From JBMTVN01 sp046047235 (GTDB lineage: Bacteria; Verrucomicrobiota; Verrucomicrobiia; Limisphaerales; JAHDYP01), in assembly GCA_046047235.1 (NCBI GenBank), contig JBJOII010000002.1, positions 1 through 64,000 of the forward strand: a stretch of 64,000 bases of DNA. The letters are read 5' to 3'. This document shows positions 1 to 8,307 of the stretch, piece after piece. Position 1 is the stretch's first letter; every line of letters begins with the position of its first letter. Below the pieces are notes generated by a model that made no database searches, was not told the origin of the DNA, and was given only the letters and a program-made list of their open reading frames with translations. Position numbers and translations under genes: made by a program.

Positions 1-356
1 ACCGAGGCGATGAGCTGCATGGAGGAGGGGGATTCATTCGAGCCGAGGTAAAGGAGGCTGTTGTCGTCGCCACTGATCCAGAAGATGTAGTCTCCGGTGG
101 TGGGAGGATTTACGAAACCGCGGATGCGTGTTCCATAGTCATCGGCCCAATTGGAGGGGCCTTCGAAGATGGTGGGGAAATCGGTTCCGGAGGGGGAGGA
201 CGGGTAGTCCGGGGAGGCGACGAGGTTATCGACGGAGGATCCGGTTATGCCGAGCCAGAAGTCACGTCTGACGGACTGGGCTTGGGTGGTGTTCAGGCAG
301 AGGCTGAGCAGGAGGAGGAGCGGGAGTGGGTGGTTGGCGGTTTTCGGGTGAGGCAT
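1..356 (-). CDS. Secreted PA14-domain protein, N-terminal part only
   Basis: The frame opens at an ATG at 356 on the minus strand and runs off the left edge, so only about 118 N-terminal residues are visible. It starts with a Sec signal peptide: basic start MPHPKTANH, leucine core PLLLLLSLCL and an AQ-type cleavage site near residue 26. What follows reads as a PA14 fold, with the strands FPTIFEGPSNWADDYG, GFVNPPTTGDYIFWISG and DDNSLLYLG. PA14 domains bind glycans or act as spacers in exported enzymes. The catalytic or anchoring part would lie outside the window, so its role is open. It sits downstream of nnr on the same strand, 76 bases away, and may be co-transcribed. Confidence 0.75.
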   Translation of the reverse strand, partial: MPHPKTANHPLPLLLLLSLCLNTTQAQSVRRDFWLGITGSSVDNLVASPDYPSSPSGTDFPTIFEGPSNWADDYGTRIRGFVNPPTTGDYIFWISGDDNSLLYLGSNESPSSMQLIAS

Positions 357-432
357 AGGAGGGGGTAGGTAGGGGAGCAACTTACACGACGGTTGGCTGA
401 AGGCCAAGTCGATAGGGTTGCCTGGGGTGGGG

Positions 433-1845
433 TTAGGGGTTGTGGTGGAGGTGGGAGGCGAGTTCCTCGATTGTCCAGCGCGGGTGGGTGTGGCTGAGCT
501 GGTCGGCTTGGTGGCCGTGTTGCCAGACTGCGTATCGGAGGGTGGTTTCGGGGGAATGCTGGAGGGTGGGTTGGGCGAGGAGGCCTGCGAGGAAACCGGC
601 GAGGAGGTCGCCGCTTCCGCCTTGGGCGAGGTTGGGGTTGCCGGAGCTGTTGATGAAGATGGGGCTGCGGTATTGGCCGACCAGAGTTTGATGTCCCTTT
701 AGGATGACCCAGGCTTTGCTGAACCGGCGGGAGATGGTGTGGAGGGCCTTGGGGCGGTCTGACTGAATGGAGTTGGAATCCGTTTTGAGCAGTTGAGCGG
801 CTTCGCCCGGGTGGGGGGTGAGGATGCGGAGGGCTTTGGCTTGGGAGGTGGAAGGTCGGAGCCAGGGTAGAGCGGAGGCATCGGCGACCATGGGGAGGTG
901 AGATTGCTGCCACTGGGTGGTGATCCAGTGTCGCAATGATTCGGGGACTGAGGCATCAGCGAGTCCGGGGCCGGCGAGGATGCAGGTGGCGGAACTTGGG
1001 AGGCTCCAGTTTTCCTGCCAGGGGCGCACCATGACTGCCTGCAACTGGCTGGCGGCGGGGAGGTAGGATTCCTCGGGGGTGATTAGCGTGATGAGGCCGG
1101 GTTGGGCGCTTTGGGCGCCGCGGGCGGTGAGCACGGCTGCTCCGTGGTAGCCGAGGCTGCCGGCGACGATGATGAGGTGGCCGTGGGAGCCCTTGTGGCT
1201 GGCGACCGGGCGTGGGGGTGGGAATCCCGAGAAGTCTTCGGGCAGGGTCCAGCGCAGGTTGCCTTGGATGGGGCAGGGGACGAGGCCGATATCGGGGGCG
1301 ACCTCGAGTCTTCCGACGTAGGGTGTGGCGTGAGTTTGGACCAGTCCCTGTTTGGGGGCGCCGAGAGTGATGGTGATGGAGGCTTGGATGGCGGCGCCCT
1401 GGGGGAGGCCGGAGTCGGCATGGAGGCCGGAGGGGACATCCACGGCGAGGACCGGAACACCGGAGTTGTTGATGGTATTGACGAGTTTCTGCCAGTGGTG
1501 GCTGAGGGTGCCGTGCAGGCCTATACCGAAGATGCCGTCGACGATGAGAGTTTGTGGAACGGAGAGGAGCGAGTTGAATTCCTTGAGGGCGGCGCGTGGT
1601 TCGAGGGCGTTGAGGAGAGTGACTTCGCGGTCCTTCAGGTTGGTAACGATTTGACGGGCGTCATCGCCATTGTGGCCTTTGCCTGCGAGGACGAGGATGG
1701 CGTCGCCTGGTCGGGTGAGCTGGCGGATTCTGGCGGTTAGGATGTGGCCGACGCGGCTAATGACTTCGAAGGGGGTTCGCTTTGCGGCCCAGGTGCGTTG
1801 TTCCCAATCCCGCATTTGGCTGCAGGTGATGATGGGGGCAGGCAT
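433..1845 (-). CDS. nnr: Bifunctional NAD(P)H-hydrate epimerase / ADP-dependent dehydratase
   Basis: This protein of 470 residues repairs hydrated NADH and NADPH in the cytoplasm. The N-terminal half (about 1-205) is a YjeF_N epimerase domain with the glycine motif LAGKGHNGDDAR, the segment LIVDGIFGIGLHG and the VDVPSGL motif. The C-terminal half (about 215-470) is a ribokinase-like dehydratase with HPGEAAQLL, VILKGHQTLV and the phosphate-binding GGSGDLLAGFLAGLL. The length matches the bifunctional family. It is divergent from nadC, with about 100 bases between the starts, so two NAD-related genes face each other. Being on the minus strand of G-rich DNA, it is rich in Pro, Thr, Ser and Gln codons. 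Confidence 0.95.
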   Translation of the reverse strand: MPAPIITCSQMRDWEQRTWAAKRTPFEVISRVGHILTARIRQLTRPGDAILVLAGKGHNGDDARQIVTNLKDREVTLLNALEPRAALKEFNSLLSVPQTLIVDGIFGIGLHGTLSHHWQKLVNTINNSGVPVLAVDVPSGLHADSGLPQGAAIQASITITLGAPKQGLVQTHATPYVGRLEVAPDIGLVPCPIQGNLRWTLPEDFSGFPPPRPVASHKGSHGHLIIVAGSLGYHGAAVLTARGAQSAQPGLITLITPEESYLPAASQLQAVMVRPWQENWSLPSSATCILAGPGLADASVPESLRHWITTQWQQSHLPMVADASALPWLRPSTSQAKALRILTPHPGEAAQLLKTDSNSIQSDRPKALHTISRRFSKAWVILKGHQTLVGQYRSPIFINSSGNPNLAQGGSGDLLAGFLAGLLAQPTLQHSPETTLRYAVWQHGHQADQLSHTHPRWTIEELASHLHHNP

Positions 1846-1944
1846 GGGTACAACATGGACCGGGCGTGAGGGTTGAACAAGCCCGAAGCGGTTCGGTGCA
1901 AGTTTCCACTTCCGGATTTGGGTGGAGGCGGCATTGTTGGGGGC

Positions 1945-2820
1945 ATGGATGAGCGGTTGAGAGACGAGATGGACCGGGTGGTGCGCGGAGCCTTGGCGGA
2001 GGACGTTGGCTCGGGTGATGCGACCACCTTGGCGACGGTGAGTGCTGATTGCCTGGCTGAGGGGGATATTGTGGCAAGGGAACCGTTGGTGGTGTCGGGT
2101 TTGGAGGTGGCGGTGAGGGTATTTGGCGAGGTGTCTGGTCGGCTGGAGTGCGAGTGTCTGGTGGGGGATGGGGCGGCGGTTGCGAGTGGGGATGTGGTGA
2201 TGCGGGTGCGGGGTCCGGCGGGGGCGCTTTTGACGGGGGAGCGTACCGCTTTGAATTTACTGCAGCAGTTGAGTGGGGTGGCTTCGTTGACGCGGAGGTA
2301 TGTGGAGGCGGTGGAGGGGACAGGGGTGCGGGTATTGGACACGCGCAAGACCGTGCCCGGGCTGCGTTGGTTGCAGAAGCAGGCTGTGAGGCATGGGGGG
2401 GGTACGAATCATCGGGTGGGGTTATTTGATGCGATATTGATCAAGGACAATCATTTGGCGGCGTTGGCGGAGTTTGATGCGGGGGCGGTGGGTGAGGCGG
2501 TTCGGCGTGCGCGTGAGCGGTTTCCCGGTTTGCTGGTGGAGGTGGAGGCGGATCGGCTGGATCAGGTTTTGGCGGCGGTGGAAGCGGGGGCGGACGTGGT
2601 TTTACTGGACAACATGAGCCTTGAGACCTTGCGGGATGCGGTGAAGTTGACGGCTGGCCGGATTCGGACTGAGGCGAGCGGCGGGGTGGACCTGACTACC
2701 GTCAGGGATATTGCGTTGACGGGGGTCGATGCGATTTCCGTGGGGGCGCTGACTCATTCGGCGCGGGCGATGGATTTGGCGTTGGACCTGCGCTTATCGG
2801 GGTTGCGGGGTGAGCCATGA
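1945..2820 (+). CDS. nadC: Nicotinate-nucleotide pyrophosphorylase (quinolinate phosphoribosyltransferase)
   Basis: NadC converts quinolinate and PRPP to nicotinate mononucleotide, CO2 and pyrophosphate in de novo NAD synthesis. The frame is open from a TTG at 1873, but the ATG at 1945 (MDERLRDEMDR) gives 291 residues, the usual family length, and removes a glycine-rich leader unlike NadC. Visible motifs are the N-terminal GDATT, ERTALNLLQQLSGVAS, the substrate-binding DTRKTVPGLRWLQKQAVRHGGG and the FDAILIKDNHL segment of the TIM-like barrel. Its TGA overlaps the ATG of birA (ATGA at 2817-2820), which indicates translational coupling in a nadC-birA-coaX unit. nadA and nadB are not in the window. 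Confidence 0.95.
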   Translation: MDERLRDEMDRVVRGALAEDVGSGDATTLATVSADCLAEGDIVAREPLVVSGLEVAVRVFGEVSGRLECECLVGDGAAVASGDVVMRVRGPAGALLTGERTALNLLQQLSGVASLTRRYVEAVEGTGVRVLDTRKTVPGLRWLQKQAVRHGGGTNHRVGLFDAILIKDNHLAALAEFDAGAVGEAVRRARERFPGLLVEVEADRLDQVLAAVEAGADVVLLDNMSLETLRDAVKLTAGRIRTEASGGVDLTTVRDIALTGVDAISVGALTHSARAMDLALDLRLSGLRGEP

Positions 2821-3791
2821 ATTTGGACCTGCAGATTTTGCGGGCGTTGCGGCAGTCGACTTCGGGGATATCCGGGGCGGATCTGGCAGCACGGTTGGAG
2901 GTGACGCGGGCGGCGGTGTGGGCGCGAGTGGAGGAGTTGCGTCGGTTGGGTTATGACATTGAGGCTACGCCGCACAGCGGGTATCGGCTGGTGGGGGCGC
3001 CTGATGCCTTGCATGCGGACGACCTGATGGCGCGCATGGGTGATGGGGTATTGGTGGGGCGGCAGGTTCAGGTGTATGAGAGTACGGCTTCGACCAATGA
3101 CCTGGTGGAGCGTTTAGGGCGGGATGGGGCGGAGGAAGGGGTGGTAATTTTTGCGGAGTCGCAGACGCGTGGCAGGGGGAGGTTGGGGCGAGTGTGGAGT
3201 TCCCCATCGCGGCAGGGGTTATGGTTTTCGGTATTATTGCGGCCGGCGATTCGGCCTGAAGCCGTGACGCGTTTGATTGTGATGGCGGCGGTGGCATTGA
3301 GGCGCGGTGTGGAGCGGTTTACCGGCGTGCTGCCGGGGATCAAGTGGCCTAACGATTTGCTCATTGGGGGCCGCAAATTTGCAGGGATTTTGACGGAGAT
3401 GAGCGCGGAGCTGGATCGGGTGCGGTATGTGGTGGTGGGTATTGGGGTGGATGTGAATCAGGGGGAGGAGCAGTTGGCTGGGATGCGGGGTTTTGCGACC
3501 TCGCTGCGTTTGGAGAGTGGCAGGGCATGGGATCGGGCGGGGTTGGCGGTTTCGATTTTGGGGGAGTTGGACAGGGCTTATGCGCGGCTGGAGGCGGGCC
3601 GGTTTGGGGAGTTGGCGGAGGAGTGGGAGGGGGCTTGTATTACCTTGGGGCAGGCGGTGTCGGTGCGTGTGGGGGGGCGGGTTTGCCGTGGTCGGGCGGA
3701 ATCTCTGGATCCGGAGGGGGCATTGCTGGTGCGGACTGACCATGGGCATTTGGAGAGGGTTACCGGCGGGGATTTAACTGTGGAGCGATGA
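2817..3791 (+). CDS. birA: Biotin--[acetyl-CoA-carboxylase] ligase with N-terminal HTH (BirA)
   Basis: BirA activates biotin to biotinyl-AMP and attaches it to the biotin carboxyl carrier protein. The 324-residue protein has an N-terminal winged-helix region (about 1-62, LRQSTSGISGADLAARLEV), so it may also act as a biotin-responsive repressor. The ligase core follows (about 75-255) with STASTNDL, the adenylate-forming ESQTRGRGRLGRVWSS motif and KWPNDLLIGGRKFAGIL. A C-terminal SH3-like domain (about 265-324) completes it. It overlaps nadC by four bases and is followed after six bases by coaX. No bio genes are nearby. Confidence 0.95.
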   Translation: MNLDLQILRALRQSTSGISGADLAARLEVTRAAVWARVEELRRLGYDIEATPHSGYRLVGAPDALHADDLMARMGDGVLVGRQVQVYESTASTNDLVERLGRDGAEEGVVIFAESQTRGRGRLGRVWSSPSRQGLWFSVLLRPAIRPEAVTRLIVMAAVALRRGVERFTGVLPGIKWPNDLLIGGRKFAGILTEMSAELDRVRYVVVGIGVDVNQGEEQLAGMRGFATSLRLESGRAWDRAGLAVSILGELDRAYARLEAGRFGELAEEWEGACITLGQAVSVRVGGRVCRGRAESLDPEGALLVRTDHGHLERVTGGDLTVER

Positions 3792-3797
3792 CCTGAG

Positions 3798-4562
3798 ATG
3801 ATTCTGCTGTTCGACATTGGCAACACGCATACGCATGTGGGGTGGGCACGTGGGGGGGGGGTGGGTCGGCAATTTAGTGTGCCGACGCGGGGGTGGGTTC
3901 GGCGCGGGAACCGGAAGCTGGTTCGGGAGTGGGTGGGGAGCATTATGCCGAAGGGAGTGGCGATTTGCAGTGTGGTGCCCGGGGTAACGCCGGAGGTGGT
4001 GGCATTTGTACGACGCCAGTGGGGGGTGGTGGCGGTGGAGTTGAATGCGGGGACGGTTGAGGGGGTTGGGGTGGATTATCCGAGGCCGGAGACGATTGGG
4101 CCTGACCGTTTGGCGAATGCGATTGCGGTTCGGCACCATTATGGGTGTCCGGCGGTGGCGGTGGACTTTGGGACTGCGGTGACTGTGGATGTGGTGAACA
4201 GCGCGGGAGACTATGTGGGGGGGGTGATTGCGCCGGGGTTAGCCGCGATGACGGACTATCTGCATGAGAAGACGGCCCTACTGCCGCGGATACGGATTCG
4301 CGAGGTTTCGACGTCCATTGGGAGGAGCACGGAGGAGGCGATGTTGATTGGGGCGGTGCATGGGTATCGCGGGTTGATTTCCGAAGTGATTGGCGAGGTG
4401 AAGCGGGAGTTGGGTGTGAGGCGTTTGCCTGTGGTGGCGACGGGGGGGTATGCCGGGTTGATTGCGCGAGGGCTGAGGCAGATTCAGGCGGTTGATCCCA
4501 CGCTGACGCTGGAGGGGTTGCGGTTGTTTTGGGAGTTGAAAGCTGGCGTTGGAGTGGGTTGA
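3798..4562 (+). CDS. coaX: Type III pantothenate kinase
   Basis: CoaX phosphorylates pantothenate with ATP, the first step of CoA synthesis. The 254-residue protein shows the ASKHA-fold phosphate loop DIGNTHTHVGWA at its N-terminus. It also has the pantothenate-site segment PETIGPDRLANAIA with its conserved catalytic Asp region, VDFGTAVTVDVV, and a C-terminal VATGGYAGLIARGL loop. The canonical DIGNTN reads DIGNTH here, a small variation. It is the third gene of the nadC-birA-coaX run; the birA-coaX pairing is common in bacteria. Codon use is extremely G-rich at third positions. Confidence 0.95.
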   Translation: MILLFDIGNTHTHVGWARGGGVGRQFSVPTRGWVRRGNRKLVREWVGSIMPKGVAICSVVPGVTPEVVAFVRRQWGVVAVELNAGTVEGVGVDYPRPETIGPDRLANAIAVRHHYGCPAVAVDFGTAVTVDVVNSAGDYVGGVIAPGLAAMTDYLHEKTALLPRIRIREVSTSIGRSTEEAMLIGAVHGYRGLISEVIGEVKRELGVRRLPVVATGGYAGLIARGLRQIQAVDPTLTLEGLRLFWELKAGVGVG

Positions 4563-4643
4563 GAGGGTTGCGGGGAGTTTATGTGGCGGGCTTTTGGCTT
4601 GCCTGTGTAGTGCTTTTTACCTACTGCATGAATTAGTCTGGTC

Positions 4644-5372
4644 ATGGGAGATACGAATGTCATGAAGCGGGGGCGGATGCCAACGACGCACTGGTCACAG
4701 ATTGGGCGTGCGGCTTCTGGGGATGGAGGTTCACTTGATGCTTTACTGAGTCTTTATCAGGGGCCGCTGAAGGCTCATTTGGTGAGTCGGTTTGGGGCGG
4801 GGAAGGACGATGTGGAGGATTGGTTTCAGGGTTTTGTGCACGAGAAGATACTGGTGCGCGATCTGTTGATGGGGGCGGATCGTGCGAGGGGGAGGTTCAG
4901 GACCTTTTTGATTAATTCGCTGGAGCGGTATGTGATCCAGCAGCATCGGAGGAGTGGGGCGAGGAAGCGTTATCCTGAGGGTGGGTTTGTGACCTTGGAG
5001 CAGTGGGAGCTGCAGGATCCGGAGCAGGCTTCGCTGATGGTGGAGGCTTTTGATGCGGCTTGGGGGAGGGTCTTGTTGGATGAGGTGATACGGAGGACCA
5101 GGGAGGAGTGTATACGGAAGGGACGTCCTGAGATTTGGGGGCTATTACTGGATCGGTTGGTGGATCCGATTTTGCATGGGGGGGCGGTGATTTCCTATAG
5201 CGAGTTGGTGGAGCGGTATGGTTTCGAGTCGCCGGTTCGGGCGGCGAACTTGCTGACGACTGGCAAGCGCATGTTTCAGCGGAATCTGGAAGCGGTGGTG
5301 AGGGAGTATGCTGATGCGGATGAGGTTGGGGGTGAATTGTCGCATATTGAGCGAATTTTGAGTCTTTACTGA
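4644..5372 (+). CDS. ECF-type RNA polymerase sigma factor
   Basis: The 242-residue protein matches the ECF sigma type abundant in Planctomycetes and Verrucomicrobia. The start TTHWSQIGRAASGD is followed by a region 2-like segment (EDWFQGFVHEKIL, DRARGRFRTFLINSLERYV, about 60-115). After an acidic linker comes AFDAAWGRVLLDEVI, and then a region 4-like helix-turn-helix (VISYSELVERYGFESPVRAANLLTTGKR, split here by residues 180-210). Some members sit beside serine/threonine kinases; none is seen here. A second possible start is the ATG at 4662. The downstream gene at 5484 may be its functional partner. The target promoters cannot be inferred. Confidence 0.75.
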   Translation: MGDTNVMKRGRMPTTHWSQIGRAASGDGGSLDALLSLYQGPLKAHLVSRFGAGKDDVEDWFQGFVHEKILVRDLLMGADRARGRFRTFLINSLERYVIQQHRRSGARKRYPEGGFVTLEQWELQDPEQASLMVEAFDAAWGRVLLDEVIRRTREECIRKGRPEIWGLLLDRLVDPILHGGAVISYSELVERYGFESPVRAANLLTTGKRMFQRNLEAVVREYADADEVGGELSHIERILSLY

Positions 5373-5483
5373 GAATTCGCGCAGGATTTGGTTCCGGACA
5401 GCGTAAGTGGTTGAGGTGGGTGGTAGTGATGAAGGTTGCAGGGGGGGCGACCGGGAGCTGGAACAATTCTTGAGGACAACAAT

Positions 5484-6005
5484 GTGAGAGATGCCCAATT
5501 CAGCAGGCACGAGGATGCGGAGGAATTTCATCGGTATGGCGCTTTGATGCGGGAGATCAAGCGCAAGAGCCCGCTTTGGAATGATTCAGAAGTGGGTCAA
5601 GTGCTTCGTCATCAACTGGAGGCGGAAGTTGCGACAGCGTCTGCGTACGAGGGGTCGGCGGACAGCTACGCTGCGGTTATGCAGGAGTCTGGAGGGAAGC
5701 ACAGCATTAAGACCTTCAGGGATTTACTGGTCCATCCGCATCCGCCTGAGGATCTGCTGCAGCTGGTCAAACAATTCGCGAAGGCGCATCTGAGTTCCGG
5801 CTCGAGTCCACTGCCTCGGGAGGTGTCGCAAGTTTTGTATTTCGGGGCGATTGTGTCCGGATTATTGCAGGGTTACCGGGGGGTAAGCACCCTGACGTCG
5901 GGCGAGGTGAGGCGGGGAGCGGAATGGGCGATGGGTCTGCCGTGGATTGACGAGGGTTTACTGCGTTTATTTCACCGTTACCTGAGTGAGGGGGGGGTGG
6001 GTTAG
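5484..6005 (+). CDS. Unknown protein downstream of the ECF sigma gene
   Basis: I do not recognise this 173-residue protein. The frame is open from a TTG at 5436, but the GTG at 5484 has a better ribosome binding site (TGAGGA about ten bases upstream); a third possible start is the ATG at 5547. The sequence is soluble and mainly helical, with EVGQVLRHQLEAEVATAS, DLLQLVKQFAKAHLS and a C-terminal ALPWIDEGLL-like helix region. It has no signal peptide or membrane segment. It follows the ECF sigma gene after about 110 bases on the same strand, so it could be an effector or a modulator of that sigma factor. That is inference from position only. Confidence 0.55.
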   Translation: MRDAQFSRHEDAEEFHRYGALMREIKRKSPLWNDSEVGQVLRHQLEAEVATASAYEGSADSYAAVMQESGGKHSIKTFRDLLVHPHPPEDLLQLVKQFAKAHLSSGSSPLPREVSQVLYFGAIVSGLLQGYRGVSTLTSGEVRRGAEWAMGLPWIDEGLLRLFHRYLSEGGVG

Positions 6006-6035
6006 CGAGCGCGCCGTGCTGCCGGCGGTTGGTGC

Positions 6036-6767
6036 TCAGGGTTCGAAGCGGGAGTTGGGGATGTCGATATTATGCTTCACTTCGGTGAACGTCATTTTGA
6101 AGGCGACCATGGCGGGTTCTTGCAGGCGGACCGTGTGGGCAACGCGTATGCCGTCGACGGTTTTATAGTCTTCGAAGTAGATGGAGGCGTTTTCGGTAGT
6201 TTGGGCGGTAGGGAGTGTAAGGTCTTTACGCACGAGCAGGCCGGTTTCCTGGTCGAAGTAGAGGGTTTCCTTGTCTCCGGTGCTGGTTTGGGCATTGAGG
6301 ATCCAGGTGGGGCGGTTATTGAGGGTAGTGGAGCCTTGGACCGAGAGGGTTGGGAAGGTCTGCTGGAAGGTGAGTTCCTGGTGGAAGAGTGCATCGCGCA
6401 GGGCACGTTCGAGTTCCTGGCCGGTTTTGGGGGTGGGGGCGGATCCGGGGGTGGCGGACCAGGCGGACTTGCCATTGCAGATTTCGAGGGCTTTGCCGAA
6501 GCCGGTGAAATCGAATTCAATGAAGCGTTTGTTTGGGGCTTTGCCGAGGTAGAGGAGATTGGCATTTAGGCCTGCGGAGGTGATCTGGATGGAGCCGTTG
6601 GCTTGTCGGGAGTGGATTTTTTCGAGTGACTTGCGACCTCCCACGGCTTCGATCCATTTTTCGACCAGAGCGTTGGGGGTGGGGGCGGCGCTGGTGGTGA
6701 GAGCACAGAGTACGAGCGTGCAGACGGTGAGGAGATTGCGGAGGTGGCGTGGTTTCATGCGGGTCAT
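6036..6767 (-). CDS. Exported LolA-like (outer-membrane lipoprotein sorting-type) protein
   Basis: The protein has 243 residues, or 240 from the second ATG at 6758. A signal peptide (LLTVCTLVLCALTTSAAP) is followed by NALVEKWIEAVGGRKSLEK, the typical opening of the short periplasmic beta-cup proteins annotated as outer-membrane lipoprotein-sorting proteins. The strands GKSAWSATPG, WILNAQTSTGDKETLYFD, TGLLVRKDLT and YFEDYKTVDGIRVAHTV fit the LolA/RseB-like half-barrel that binds acyl chains. It lies downstream of trkH on the same strand, 59 bases away. No LolB or LolCDE is nearby, so it is probably a generic lipid or lipoprotein binder rather than the housekeeping LolA. Confidence 0.7.
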   Translation of the reverse strand: MTRMKPRHLRNLLTVCTLVLCALTTSAAPTPNALVEKWIEAVGGRKSLEKIHSRQANGSIQITSAGLNANLLYLGKAPNKRFIEFDFTGFGKALEICNGKSAWSATPGSAPTPKTGQELERALRDALFHQELTFQQTFPTLSVQGSTTLNNRPTWILNAQTSTGDKETLYFDQETGLLVRKDLTLPTAQTTENASIYFEDYKTVDGIRVAHTVRLQEPAMVAFKMTFTEVKHNIDIPNSRFEP

Positions 6768-6826
6768 GGGTGGAGCTTACGTGAGTAGGAGAGGTCGAGG
6801 GGGTGTGGCTGTCAAGAGTGGGAGTG

Positions 6827-8302
6827 TCAGTACTTTCTCCAGAGGGACGGGGCGAACAGGACGAGCACGGCGAAGAACTCGAGGCGGCCGAGGAGCATGA
6901 GCATACTGAGGATGACGAGGCTGCTTCCATCGAGGAAGGCGAAGTTCTGGGTGGGGCCGACGGCGCCGAGGCCGGGGCCGATATTGAAGATGCATGCCAT
7001 GACGGCGGACAGGCAGCTATCGATATCGAGGGAGTATTCGAACAGGCTGATGCAGATTGTGCCGAACCCGACGCAGACGCCGGCGAGGGCGATGAAGAAG
7101 GCTGCCTGCATTTTGAGGGGTTCATCGACGACGGAGCCGTTGAGGCGCAGGGAGAACACCTGGTTGGGGCGGAAGGCGCGGAGGATTTCGTGTTTGACGG
7201 TTTTGAAGAATAGGATCCAGCGGCTGACCTTGATGCCGCCTGCGGTGGATCCGGCGCATCCGCCTACCGTCATGAGCAGGAGGAGGAGGAAGCGGGATTG
7301 GGCGGGCCACTGGTCGAAGTTTTCCGTGGCGAAGCCGGTGGTGGTCATGATGGAGACGACCTGAAAGAGGGCGGCGCGGATGGCCTGGGCGAGGGAGTGT
7401 GTTTGGCCGACGAGGATGAGGTCGAGTGCTATTGTGAGGGAGGCGGCGAGGAGGATATAGAGGTAGATTTTGGTTTCTTCCTCTGCTTTCCATCGGGCCC
7501 ATTTTCCCTGGAGGAGCCAGGCGTAGAGCATGAAGCTGATTCCTCCGAGGATCATGAAGAGGGTGAGCCAGAGTTCGATGCCGAGGTGGTTATAGGCGGC
7601 GATGCTTTCATTTCTGGGGCTGAAGCCGCCGGTTGAGATGGCGGTGAAGGCGTGGCAGAGGGACTCGTAGGGGTCCATGCCCATGGCGATGAGGCCGAGG
7701 GTGCACAGGATGGTGAGGGCGGTATAGATTTGCCAGAGGCGCATGGCGAGATTTTGGATGCGCGCCTGGACGCCGCCGGTTCCGGTTTTGGCGGATGATT
7801 CATGTTGGAAGAGTGCTTTACTACCGACGCCGAGCGAGGCGAGGAGTGCGACGAAGAGGACGAGGATGCCGAGTCCGCCGAGCCATTGGGTGAGCGAGCG
7901 CCAGAGGATGATGGCGCGGGGGTATTGGGTTAGGTCCGGGATGACGGTGGCGCCGGTGGTGGTGAAGCCGGACATGGACTCGAAGAGGGCTTGGACCGGT
8001 CCCAGGCCGGGTTGGCCGAAAACGTAGGGGAGGGCGCCGAAGGTGGCGCAGATGATCCAGCCGAGGCCGACGACGGCGATGGCCTCCTTGCGCAGGATTT
8101 CGCGACCGGAGCCGCGTCCGAGGAGGAGGAGGAGGGATCCGGCTGCGGCGGTGATGGCGATGGAGAGGGTGAAGGCGCGGATGGAAGTTTGGTTGGCTTG
8201 GGTTTGGGGAAGCCAGGAGGCGTAGGCGAGGCAGGCAGCCATGGTGCCTGAGAGCAGCCAGAGCAGCAGGCCGAAGAGTTTGGCCAGAAGCCGGTAGTTC
8301 AT
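6827..8302 (-). CDS. trkH: Trk-type potassium uptake channel subunit
   Basis: TrkH is the membrane pore of the Trk/Ktr potassium uptake system. The 491-residue protein has the expected pattern of about ten membrane helices and four pore loops. The selectivity-filter motifs are visible as GFTTTGATV, AISTGGFS, MTTTGFATENF and GCAGSTAGGIK. The frame starts with MNYRLLAKLFGLLLWLLSG and ends at WRKY. It is five bases downstream of trkA, which supplies the cytosolic nucleotide-gated ring, so the pair forms a complete transporter. A LolA-like gene follows. Confidence 0.95.
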   Translation of the reverse strand: MNYRLLAKLFGLLLWLLSGTMAACLAYASWLPQTQANQTSIRAFTLSIAITAAAGSLLLLLGRGSGREILRKEAIAVVGLGWIICATFGALPYVFGQPGLGPVQALFESMSGFTTTGATVIPDLTQYPRAIILWRSLTQWLGGLGILVLFVALLASLGVGSKALFQHESSAKTGTGGVQARIQNLAMRLWQIYTALTILCTLGLIAMGMDPYESLCHAFTAISTGGFSPRNESIAAYNHLGIELWLTLFMILGGISFMLYAWLLQGKWARWKAEEETKIYLYILLAASLTIALDLILVGQTHSLAQAIRAALFQVVSIMTTTGFATENFDQWPAQSRFLLLLLMTVGGCAGSTAGGIKVSRWILFFKTVKHEILRAFRPNQVFSLRLNGSVVDEPLKMQAAFFIALAGVCVGFGTICISLFEYSLDIDSCLSAVMACIFNIGPGLGAVGPTQNFAFLDGSSLVILSMLMLLGRLEFFAVLVLFAPSLWRKY

Positions 8303-8307
8303 TTGAG

